Part shown: positions 34,992 to 42,858 of the stretch, piece after piece
How the letters are laid out: each line of letters begins with the position of its first letter
Numbering within the stretch: the stretch's first letter is position 1
Source of the DNA: JAKAAZ01 sp963817855
Lineage (GTDB): Bacteria; Acidobacteriota; Terriglobia; Terriglobales; Acidobacteriaceae
NCBI GenBank assembly: GCA_963817855.1
Contig: CAWFQA010000002.1
Location: 620,001-684,000, forward strand
Direction: 5' to 3'
Length of the DNA: 64,000 nt
The notes under the pieces: model-generated
What the model was told of the DNA's origin: nothing
The model's input: only the letters and a program-made list of their open reading frames with translations
Database searches by the model: none
Position numbers and translations under genes: made by a program

Positions 34992-35154
34992 CGCTTCTCC
35001 AGTTGTTATCGCAACCAGAGATGCCGAGTTAAAAACGTCTGAATCGACGCGGCGCGAAGCCTTCCAGACGCGCTCGAATACCCGCACGCTTCAGGCATCC
35101 TCTAGTTGCTCTCGAATGTTTTCTGCTTTCAATCGCCCCAGAGATGGAGCCGCA

Positions 35155-38100
35155 TCAATGCATCGCAAGAAATGTGTACGCCCCGGCAGGAGGCACCGCA
35201 CTGGACATAGCCGCGTTGCAGAAATGCAATAGCAGAGTGTTCGCCGCACTTGCATACCCGTTCATGCTCAGATTTCCCAGCGATGCCGGCGGCCGGATTG
35301 ATCCAAGGTTATCTGTCGCGACAAGGCCACTCACCGTAAACGTCTGATCGCTGCAGGACTGAGCCAGCACAGCGGATGGAGTAACTGTCCCTGTTGTGTA
35401 GTAGCCAATACGCGACACTGTAGACCCTGATCCCACATTGAGACTAGGAGTCGTGACCGATGCAGAGGCCACAACCGAAGGCGAGTTCACCGCGCTTCCC
35501 GCATTTAGCACTCCCAGGGTAAAGGTACAGCTTGTGTCGCCCGTGCCCGTCCCGCAGTCGATGGAGTTTGCAGTGGCTCCCCGATACAAGTAACCGTCGA
35601 TGACTTTCGTATTCTGAGCTCCAAATCCGTAGGCATAGTTCGCGAACCAGTTGCCAAAGGTCGGATTCGCTGGGTTGCTTGTGATTCCAATCGCGCCACC
35701 ATCATTAAAGAAGTACGCTCCGTTGACGCCAATCGCAGTTACCGCCTTAAAGATGTTCGCCTGTACAGAGCCAACTGGATTGATTTGCGGGTTCGCTGCG
35801 GAATTGTACTGACTGCCAAACGTCCAACTGAGGGTATTAGGATCGTAATTGAGTGCCTGATTGCCATTCGGCATCAACAGAACATTGAAGTTACTCTTAT
35901 AGGAATCGCAACCCACGGGAGTTGGCTTACAACCGGCAACATAGATAACAGATTGCCCAGGAGCCTCGCCGACCATGAATGAGTCACTCCATTCGCCTCC
36001 CAGATAATATCCAGCGCCCGGCGGAACGTGTGTGCCGCCATATCCAAGGTAGCGACTCTGATCCGTCGCATTTTTAATTTGAAATCCGTAAAACTCTATG
36101 CCGCTTAACAAGTACCCGTAATTCATGCCATAGAGTGGACCGCCGTTGTACATCCGCGGTAAATACTGGTCCACGGCTCTCCCCGTGTCGTGGCCGGTAA
36201 AAATCCACGGATAATGAGCCTCCATCACCGTATCCCCGTCGGCAAAGGCAACCGGAAGCGGCATGGTCGTCATCGTGCCGTCGACCCTATTCGTGGCCGT
36301 ATCGAGCACACTGTTGACACGAACCGCCGGATACAGTTTGTAACCGGTATTGCAGAAGGACGCCGTTCCCGATGTCGGAACTGTTCCAGTCGGCGTGGTC
36401 GGTAAGTAATAAGAAAACTCATTGCCATTGCCGTTCACAACTCCCCAACTCGCTACATATTTTCCGTTATAAGTTGGGTTCGCGGTCGTGATCGTCAACG
36501 TCATCCCATTGATTGGAGACAAATCCGCACCTGAGTTAAAGGGAACGTTCGTCGCCATAACAACGGTGTGATTGTCGCTTTGAAGTTGTACTAGGGATGC
36601 ATTGAGCGTGAAGCATTCCCCACCATTCACATCGCCGCCGCCCGTAATTTCGTTGCTAATTCCTAGAACAGGTTGTGTATATCCCAGATTTGTACGCTGA
36701 CTAATATAGTAGAAGGAAGTCGAATTGGGTGACCCCTCCACTGGAAACACCTGGCTGATCCCATTGTTATTACCATCCCCCGTGAATACGTCTGCTTGCG
36801 ACTCTACACCGTAGCCGCACAAGCCTCCGTGCGCAAAGAACAACCCATTCAAATGAGGGAACCGCAGGTTAAGCAATGTAACTTGCTGCGTGGCAGAGTT
36901 GTAAGTGTAGTTGACCGTCTCATACTCCTCCTGATCGGCGATGCAAGCCGTCCCTGTGGTCGGCAGATAGCATGCCGCCCCGGAATTTGTGGACTGAAGA
37001 GTAGTCGGGGTGCAAAATCCAGCTGGCAGTCCAGTCTGTGGGGCGGTTGCCGTATACGACGGCACTACACTCGTTACGATCGAGGCGGCCGGATTGATCT
37101 TGTTTGGGGCCGACGGCATCACACCAACCGGCTGACTTCCAGCCGTACATCCAGCGGTCCCACCCGCTGCATTATCCGTGCCTGCGTAACATAGTTGGAT
37201 CATTGTCGACACGGGAAAGTTCGCATTGCTGTCGATAGCCACGATTGGATTCACTGCACTGGAATTTGACGGTCCGGTGTTCTGTGCCCCCGCGTATCCG
37301 GTGATCGACCTGCCCGTGATAATGTCGGCTGGGTTCGTATCCAGAAGTTGACGGTCCTGTCCCTCGGTCCCTTGGCCAGCTGTCCCGTTTGTACTCACAA
37401 GGGTCGCACCTACCGCAGCAGCCGCCTTCATGACTCCTTTGTACACAACTGGATCCTCGGTGATCTGGAAGTCTCCTCCGTGACACCCTTCATCATTGCC
37501 CGTGTTCATGCCGCCATCACAGGTCAAAAGGGTAGTCATGGCCAGACAGTCTCCCACCCCATGGCAGTTCACGACATTCTCGATCGCCTCTTGCTGACCT
37601 GAGGTGTAGTTCGTGGTCGCCATCGATAAATTGCTATAGTAGGTTTTAAAGAAGTACTGGGGTTGTCCCGCTCCAAAGTAATTGTCGAAGTTGTACCCGC
37701 CGGCATAATCGGTTGTCATCAGATACTCGGAACTGGCCTCGTTCCCCTGATAGGTAGGCCAATTCTGATAATCCAGGGTGTAGGCAGTCCCGATCACCTG
37801 GCCGGCAGTTTGCTGTGGAACCACTGAAAATGGGTTCTCATAATAATCTGCCGTTACTCCGTTTCTGAGATCGTGGACATGCGTATTCATCGGCCACGGC
37901 ATATTCTGAGTGTTGTTACCGAAGATATAAGCACCGTACCCTTGTGGATTTTCACTGTTCTTATAGGTTGGGTCCACGTTAACTGTGCAGCCGCTCAGCC
38001 CGCTCGGTGAGTTGACGGAACAATTTGCGCCGTTCATCAAATTCGAGATCCCATTGTTTAGGCTTCCCGTCTGAAATTGACTCGCATAATAACTGCCCTG

Positions 38101-38808
38101 GAGTATGTTGACCGCTAGATTTGAGCCAATCGGCTGCCGGACATCTTGAGTCGCTATCGGGGCTGACGAGATGACGTTCGTGGCGGCGGCGGCGATAGGA
38201 GCAATCGCACTATCCACATAATTCTTTGTTGCCGCTTGCATAGAAGTGACAGGGTCAGACTCTAACTGCAACGCGCCTTTCAGCGTTCCGCCGTTAAGCG
38301 GTAAATAGCTTCCAAGCAAAGAGTTAATCTGGGATGTCGAAACAGCCTGCATGGCTACACTGGCGGGCATGACCAGGCTCCGTATCGCAGCGACTGTCGT
38401 GGAAGGAACGTTCGGTACCGACCAATACTCCTTGCTTACGGTGCCGTCGTCAAGATGATAAACTGCGGTGTAATAGGATCCGTCGGGCGTCGCCCCCTTG
38501 TTTGGGGCAAGATTAAGGGAGACTTGACCACCTGACCCGATATTCGCGGTGATATTTCCCGCAGCTACTGTTTTCCCGCTCGCTGTTACAAATGCGGGCC
38601 AAGTCACCAAGATCGTTCCTGTCGCAGTCGTTCCGTCGGCGTGGTATACCGTGTCCTGCACGGTCGCTGTCGTTATTTGCGCACGGCCCGGGAACACGAT
38701 CAACGCAATGCATAGAGCCAAGCCAGCGAATCGCCATAATGAAATTGCTGGCACATGTTTCAGCCCCGCCTTTATGGATCGACCTCGGTGCTTTCTCGTC
38801 TCTTTCAT
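35155..38808 (-). CDS. Large exported tail-fibre-like protein
   Basis: 1217 residues. The N-terminus is a signal peptide with a long basic region (MKETRKHRGR) and a core FAGLALCIALIVFPGRAQ. Residues 50-135 form a beta domain (TATVQDTVYHADGTTATGTI). At about 165-205 is a classic phage tail-fibre motif, YLPLNGGTLKGALQLESDP followed by QAATKNYVDSAI. The rest is Asn/Gly/Thr-rich and beta-rich, probably a beta-helix or trimeric shaft. A GAGGGGAC site precedes the ATG. An exported protein with a phage fibre module is unusual: it may be a host surface protein built from phage parts or a fibre-related adhesin. Confidence 0.7.
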   Translation of the reverse strand: MKETRKHRGRSIKAGLKHVPAISLWRFAGLALCIALIVFPGRAQITTATVQDTVYHADGTTATGTILVTWPAFVTASGKTVAAGNITANIGSGGQVSLNLAPNKGATPDGSYYTAVYHLDDGTVSKEYWSVPNVPSTTVAAIRSLVMPASVAMQAVSTSQINSLLGSYLPLNGGTLKGALQLESDPVTSMQAATKNYVDSAIAPIAAAATNVISSAPIATQDVRQPIGSNLAVNILQGSYYASQFQTGSLNNGISNLMNGANCSVNSPSGLSGCTVNVDPTYKNSENPQGYGAYIFGNNTQNMPWPMNTHVHDLRNGVTADYYENPFSVVPQQTAGQVIGTAYTLDYQNWPTYQGNEASSEYLMTTDYAGGYNFDNYFGAGQPQYFFKTYYSNLSMATTNYTSGQQEAIENVVNCHGVGDCLAMTTLLTCDGGMNTGNDEGCHGGDFQITEDPVVYKGVMKAAAAVGATLVSTNGTAGQGTEGQDRQLLDTNPADIITGRSITGYAGAQNTGPSNSSAVNPIVAIDSNANFPVSTMIQLCYAGTDNAAGGTAGCTAGSQPVGVMPSAPNKINPAASIVTSVVPSYTATAPQTGLPAGFCTPTTLQSTNSGAACYLPTTGTACIADQEEYETVNYTYNSATQQVTLLNLRFPHLNGLFFAHGGLCGYGVESQADVFTGDGNNNGISQVFPVEGSPNSTSFYYISQRTNLGYTQPVLGISNEITGGGDVNGGECFTLNASLVQLQSDNHTVVMATNVPFNSGADLSPINGMTLTITTANPTYNGKYVASWGVVNGNGNEFSYYLPTTPTGTVPTSGTASFCNTGYKLYPAVRVNSVLDTATNRVDGTMTTMPLPVAFADGDTVMEAHYPWIFTGHDTGRAVDQYLPRMYNGGPLYGMNYGYLLSGIEFYGFQIKNATDQSRYLGYGGTHVPPGAGYYLGGEWSDSFMVGEAPGQSVIYVAGCKPTPVGCDSYKSNFNVLLMPNGNQALNYDPNTLSWTFGSQYNSAANPQINPVGSVQANIFKAVTAIGVNGAYFFNDGGAIGITSNPANPTFGNWFANYAYGFGAQNTKVIDGYLYRGATANSIDCGTGTGDTSCTFTLGVLNAGSAVNSPSVVASASVTTPSLNVGSGSTVSRIGYYTTGTVTPSAVLAQSCSDQTFTVSGLVATDNLGSIRPPASLGNLSMNGYASAANTLLLHFCNAAMSSAVPPAGAYTFLAMH

Positions 38809-38865
38809 CTTTGTCCCCTCAGTTCATAACCCAAATGTGTGACGTGTGCCCGGCCTGTTCCGTGC

Positions 38866-39204
38866 TCACTCGGGGGGGCGCAGCCGTAAATTATTCAGCA
38901 AAGCGTCGCAAAGCTGTTCGCTGGGATTCTGGTCGGATTGCTGCGGCTCTTTCGTGGCCAATTCGCATAGGTCCAGCAGCAGTTTTGCATGCTGATATCC
39001 GCCACCCATCGCCTTTTCGATCAGCCCTTCCAATATCTGTGGCCACGCAGCAAATACCTGAGACCGGGCAAGTTCCCGATATCCATTGCCCGTCTCGGCG
39101 ACTAACCTCCTATCGGCATTCTGGCCGCCAAGCCGGGCTCGCTCTCTGCTCTGAGTAACTTGTTTCTTGATGGGAGCCCGTCGGCTCGACCTTTCCTTCG
39201 ACAC
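38866..39204 (-). CDS. Small phage-cluster protein, unknown
   Basis: 112 residues, very basic at the start (SKERSSRRAPIKKQVTQSRE) and helical after residue 40 (LARSQVFAAWPQILEGLIEK, YQHAKLLLDLCELA). It lies between the regulator genes and the exported fibre gene. Length and charge would allow a small terminase or DNA-associated role, but there is no clear helix-turn-helix. No family is recognised. Confidence 0.55.
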   Translation of the reverse strand: MSKERSSRRAPIKKQVTQSRERARLGGQNADRRLVAETGNGYRELARSQVFAAWPQILEGLIEKAMGGGYQHAKLLLDLCELATKEPQQSDQNPSEQLCDALLNNLRLRPPE

Positions 39205-39231
39205 ACTATTCCACCTGTCCCTAACGCAAGA

Positions 39232-39271
39232 AAGATAAAGAGACTACCATCTCTGGTCGCCCCTTTATCTT
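39232..39271. repeat. Inverted repeat (possible terminator or operator)
   Basis: 9-bp perfect arms AAGATAAAG (39232-39240) and CTTTATCTT (39263-39271) around 22 bases. It lies 28 bases upstream of the ATG at 39204 and about 200 bases after the sigma-like gene, so it could end that transcript or control the next one. Confidence 0.45.
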
Positions 39272-39467
39272 CTTCGTGTCAAATTCAACCTAAGACGTTG
39301 TATGAAAACCGTAGGATAGCAATCGCGAAATCAGTCATGCTGATGTCGTCGATCCACCATCCTGCTTTCTTCTTTCACCGTGACTTAAGACTAACAGAGT
39401 CAAGCACAATAACACGCCATCGCACGTCCTTGCTATCTCCATTATTATGAATGATTTACTGACGTTG

Positions 39468-39977
39468 TCACCGTTTTGTACTTGACTCTCCCATCGGATC
39501 TATAGTTAGAAGTCGATTCTCAACGAAAATGTGGGTCAGCGCATCAATAGCTTCTCCATATCTTCGTACTATGGTTCGCAGACTCACGCGTAACAAACCG
39601 GCTGCTTCACCTTGCGTATATTCCTGGAGCGCAATCCGGCGGATCAGTTCTTGCGAAAACCCATCCAGCTTCTTCAAACATTTCTCCACGTCATATACAA
39701 AAATCACAGAGTCTTCAAAACTCGTCACTCGATAGGTACTCATCTTTCCTCGAAATGCATCATGACCCAGCAACGCAGGCATTCTCCCAACTGTCAAGGA
39801 AAGCCGCACATATCTTCGTAACATCGCTTCCGTGTACTTCCGGTAGAATGCCACCTCAGGCTTGGGTTGTATTCTCCTTTCTTTTTCTTCATCTCTTTGC
39901 ATCGATCGAGCTTGAAACGGGACAAGTCGAATTTGCTCGGAGGCCTGCAGGTCGTATAAAGGGAATGCCGCACTCAT
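39468..39977 (-). CDS. Sigma-70 region-4-like transcriptional regulator
   Basis: 169 residues from the ATG at 39977. The C-terminal third is a clear sigma region 4 / ArpU-like helix-turn-helix: LDGFSQELIRRIALQEYTQG followed by EAAGLLRVSLRTIVRRYGEA. The N-terminal part (YRKYTEAMLRRYVRLSLTVG, TSFEDSVIFVYDVEKCLKKL) is not a canonical sigma region 2. Such proteins in phages switch on late genes. The start overlaps the zinc-ribbon gene stop by four bases (ATGA), so the two are co-translated. It probably activates the minus-strand structural operon downstream. Confidence 0.7.
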   Translation of the reverse strand: MSAAFPLYDLQASEQIRLVPFQARSMQRDEEKERRIQPKPEVAFYRKYTEAMLRRYVRLSLTVGRMPALLGHDAFRGKMSTYRVTSFEDSVIFVYDVEKCLKKLDGFSQELIRRIALQEYTQGEAAGLLRVSLRTIVRRYGEAIDALTHIFVENRLLTIDPMGESSTKR

Positions 39978-40180
39978 CGCAAACCCCCTTCCATTACACG
40001 CATCCCCGCAGGATGCCCACATTTGCGCGGGCGCCCTTTTGGCCTGCGACTATGCGGCGCGGGAAAGTCCGAAAAGTGAACTGTGCATTGTCTGCAGTAA
40101 ACTTCGCTGACTGTGTGATTGCGCAACCAAAGACGGCCACAACCCTCACAGATTTTCAGGTGTAAGCAAGATTGGCTCAT
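39974..40180 (-). CDS. Small zinc-ribbon protein coupled to the sigma-like regulator
   Basis: 68 residues. Two CxxC knuckles, CEGCGRLW and YCRQC, 17 residues apart, form a zinc ribbon. A basic AT-hook-like tail follows (RRPKGRPRKCG), which could bind DNA. The stop overlaps the next start as ATGA. The pairing with a region-4-like regulator suggests a joint role in transcription. No other family evidence. Confidence 0.65.
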   Translation of the reverse strand: MSQSCLHLKICEGCGRLWLRNHTVSEVYCRQCTVHFSDFPAPHSRRPKGRPRKCGHPAGMRVMEGGLR

Positions 40181-40218
40181 AACGTAATGATCTCCAAGGC
40201 AAAAATTTCAATGCTCCC

Positions 40219-40425
40219 TTAAACACTCGGAATCTTCCTTCGTCCCAAGGGAGCGGCTGCGAAGACTGCTTGGCCGCAGAACTCTTCGGTTCGACGTTGG
40301 CCCAACAGGCACGTCTTCTGCTTGAACAACACTGGCTTTTTTGAAGTGCGCTCCCAAAGCTGGGCGATCAGGAACAATCCGCGTCCCTGAACGTGCGTCG
40401 GTCCCGGCAAATAAACTTCTTTCAC
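40219..40425 (-). CDS. Possible small protein
   Basis: A 68-residue frame with a GTG start at 40425: KEVYLPGPTHVQGRGLFLIA, later RTEEFCGQAVF and a basic end. An overlapping frame (40208-40450) is compositionally poorer. No ribosome site is convincing. It is the first possible gene after the divergent control region. Confidence 0.3.
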   Translation of the reverse strand: MKEVYLPGPTHVQGRGLFLIAQLWERTSKKPVLFKQKTCLLGQRRTEEFCGQAVFAAAPLGRRKIPSV

Positions 40426-40601
40426 CGGTGCAAGGCCGAGCGCAGCTCAATCGGCTGCATTGAAGTGCCCGCAGTCACCCCAATGGGGCAGCAGGCGTAC
40501 CGGGACACTTCATCGTGATGACCTGGATTTGGGAGAATGGGAGGTCAACAGTGTGAATCTCTCTGTAAGGAATAGAGTCTGTTTGTAATACTATGTCATC
40601 A

Positions 40602-40736
40602 GACATATGTCAACACGAAATTGACTTTCAGATATGTGCAACTCCCAATGTGGGCCACTCTTCCAGGTTATTGCGGCGTCAAGATATTTCTTTTAGATAT
40701 TTCTTTATAGTTTATATATCTATATGCTATAGTGGA
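40602..40736 (+). promoter_or_regulatory. AT-rich control region of the phage repressor
   Basis: Markedly AT-rich for this genome. It contains the perfect palindrome GACATATGTC (40602-40611) and two direct repeats AGATATTTCTTT at 40682-40693 and 40695-40706, 13 bases apart. Next come TTTATATATC and TATGCTATAGT just before the ATG at 40740. The repeats are plausible operator half-sites and TATGCT a -10 box. If so, the transcript would have almost no leader. Confidence 0.5.
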
Positions 40737-40739
40737 GGC

Positions 40740-41453
40740 ATGAAGTTTGAGACGCTTCATGAGAACCTTCGGCTGGAAATCCTTCGCAGGATCGAACGCG
40801 GCCTTCTCACTGGCTCGACATTGGCCCGCGCTACAGATTTTCAGCAGGCGCATATCTCCAACTTCCTCAATCGAAAGCGCTCCCTCAGTCTGGAAGGTCT
40901 TGATCGCGTACTCGCGGCCCAGAAGTTATCGATCATTGACTTGCTGCCCCCAGACCTTCTCCCCGCCCTCCCGGCTCCTCCTCGAAGCGCCTCGTTAAGT
41001 CAGACCGTAGTCGTCGTAACACATACCGCCGCATCTTCCTCCGCCCGCATTCAATCGCCGGAAATTATAGACACGATTGAGGTGCCAGATTCCGTCATCC
41101 ACTCTTCCCGTCCCCATCCCCTCCCCGGCAGAGAACTTTGGCAACGCTTTGTCGCCGTTCGCGTCGATGCCATCCAGGCAGCTGCGATGGAGCCGCTTCT
41201 ACGCCAGCACTTTATCGTTATCATCGATCGCCACTACAATTCGCTCACTCCCTATCGCCTCCAGCCGCCTACTGTATACGCCGTACGCGGGTCGGATGCC
41301 CTGCACTTATGTTTCCTTGAGTTTGAAACTGAGCGGCTCGTCCTTCGTCCTCGGAACCAGCAGATTCCAGTCCTGCTGATCGCCTTGGCCTCCAATGAAC
41401 AACCTGCCGATCGCATCGTCGGCCGCGTTTGTTACGTACTTTCTGAGTTTTGA
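40740..41453 (+). CDS. CI-like repressor with degenerate S24 domain
   Basis: 237 residues. Residues 22-62 form an XRE-type helix-turn-helix (GSTLARATDFQQAHISNFLN). A proline-rich linker follows, then a LexA/CI-like C-terminal domain (about 132-237). In S24 repressors the cleavage nucleophile sits in GDSM-EP. Here the aligned stretch is AAAMEP (148-152), so Ser is Ala, and the catalytic Lys position near LHLCFLEF is hydrophobic. It should dimerise and bind DNA but not self-cleave. GGAGGC lies directly before the ATG. It is the only plus-strand gene of the cluster and marks its right end. Confidence 0.75.
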   Translation: MKFETLHENLRLEILRRIERGLLTGSTLARATDFQQAHISNFLNRKRSLSLEGLDRVLAAQKLSIIDLLPPDLLPALPAPPRSASLSQTVVVVTHTAASSSARIQSPEIIDTIEVPDSVIHSSRPHPLPGRELWQRFVAVRVDAIQAAAMEPLLRQHFIVIIDRHYNSLTPYRLQPPTVYAVRGSDALHLCFLEFETERLVLRPRNQQIPVLLIALASNEQPADRIVGRVCYVLSEF

Positions 41454-41550
41454 ATAGCCTTTTGGCGCCGCTCACCCAGCGAATTACCCCGACTCCCCTC
41501 ATCTCTCCATCCGAATCTGCTAGCATCGCCTTTTGGAGGAATCACTGCAT

Positions 41551-41760
41551 ATGGAACAACTCCCCGTTGGCATGGGTGCCCGCCGTAATGAGGACATCGC
41601 GTTAGATCTCTTGAAGTTCGTCGCTGTCACTGCTAGTGTCGGCCGTCCGACCACCCCGACAGCTGGCTTTGTGGCCGGCGGCAGCCCAAAGACAGAAGAT
41701 CAGGTCAGCCATTTGCTGGAACTCTATACCCGCTGCCTTCGCGCGGTCGAAGGAAAGTAG
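41551..41760 (+). CDS. Small conserved-looking protein, unknown
   Basis: 69 residues from the ATG at 41551 with GGAGGA 10 bases upstream. The sequence (LPVGMGARRNEDIALDLLKF, then GGSPKTEDQVSHLLELYTRC) has a balanced helical look and good codon use. No known domain. It lies nine bases before the oxidoreductase gene, probably in one transcript with it. Confidence 0.65.
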   Translation: MEQLPVGMGARRNEDIALDLLKFVAVTASVGRPTTPTAGFVAGGSPKTEDQVSHLLELYTRCLRAVEGK

Positions 41761-41769
41761 CTGCGCCGC

Positions 41770-42822
41770 TTGCCCGGTCTACCCTCATCTCGAGTTGCCG
41801 TGGTCGGCGCCGGTGTCTTTGGTCGAAATCATCTTCGCATCTGGCGAGCACTCGAAGACGCAGGCGCTCCAGTCCGTCTCGTCGGGATCGTCGAATCGAA
41901 TTCCACCGCTGCAACTCATCTCGCCGCGGAATATCGCGTCCCCGTCTACGCCTCAACGTCGGAATTGCTCCATTCTACTGAGCGTCCCGACGCAGCGTCG
42001 ATTGCCGTCCCCACCTCGCAACACGCCTTCGTCGCGTCGGAACTCTTATCGGCAGGTGTCGACGTCCTGGTAGAAAAACCTTTCACCGCAAGCCTCCAGC
42101 AGGCAGACGAGTTGATCGCCCTCGCACAGCGTCATAATCGCACCGTTCAGGTCGGCCACCTCGAAAGATTCAATCCCGCGGTTCGTGCCGTTCGCTCGAT
42201 TCTGCATCAACCGCTTTTTTTTGAAGTGCACCGGCTCAGTGTTTTTACTCCTCGAGCACTCGACGTCGACGTCGTCCTCGATCTCATGATCCATGACCTC
42301 GATATCGTCCTCAGTTGGACCCAATCACCCATTCGCGAGCTGCGCGCGGTCGGCCTGCCAATTCTCTCTTCGCAAGTCGATATCGCGAATGTTCGCGTCG
42401 AATTCGAATCCGGTTGTGTCGCGAATTTCACCGCCAGCCGCGTCAGCACAGAGCGCGTTCGAAAGATCCGCTTCTTTCAACCGCATCAATACGTCTCCGT
42501 CGATTACGCGCGTCAGGATGTCCTTTGCATCGACGTGCCATCCCTGCAGACTCCGGAATTACGTCAACCCGTCGCTCCGGACTTATCTGCGGTCTCTTTC
42601 CAGCCTCTCGAAAAAGCTCACCCCATACCAGGATTCGCAATGCGCAAGCTCGAGATTTCCTCCGGTGAACCGTTACGTCTGGAGTTAGAGTCTTTCCTGC
42701 GGTCGATTCGAGAACGTTCCGAGCCAGAAGTTACAGCCCAGGATGGTCGCGCCGCTCTTGCCGTTGCCCTGGAGATCAGCGCTGAAATCCATGCCCATCA
42801 ATTGCGAGCCGGCCTCGCTTAA
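41770..42822 (+). CDS. Gfo/Idh/MocA-family oxidoreductase
   Basis: 350 residues from a TTG at 41770. The Rossmann motif VAVVGAGVFGRNHLRIW opens the protein; DVLVEKPFTASLQQADELI holds the conserved EKP lysine, and QVGHLERFNPAVRAV plus the DLMIHDLDIVL His form the active-site segment. These enzymes oxidise or reduce sugars or inositols with NAD(P). In some genomes a relative sits near lipid A genes, but none are seen here. Substrate unknown. Start codon is a TTG; no ATG fits without losing the Rossmann strand. Confidence 0.88.
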   Translation: MPGLPSSRVAVVGAGVFGRNHLRIWRALEDAGAPVRLVGIVESNSTAATHLAAEYRVPVYASTSELLHSTERPDAASIAVPTSQHAFVASELLSAGVDVLVEKPFTASLQQADELIALAQRHNRTVQVGHLERFNPAVRAVRSILHQPLFFEVHRLSVFTPRALDVDVVLDLMIHDLDIVLSWTQSPIRELRAVGLPILSSQVDIANVRVEFESGCVANFTASRVSTERVRKIRFFQPHQYVSVDYARQDVLCIDVPSLQTPELRQPVAPDLSAVSFQPLEKAHPIPGFAMRKLEISSGEPLRLELESFLRSIRERSEPEVTAQDGRAALAVALEISAEIHAHQLRAGLA

Positions 42823-42858
42823 CAGCCCCCTCAAAAGCTCGACATCGCTTCAGCGCTG

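Noticed and set aside
20628..41550. Attachment-site repeats at the cluster edges
   Set aside because: Compared the sequences just outside both ends by eye; no shared direct repeat and no tRNA gene was seen.
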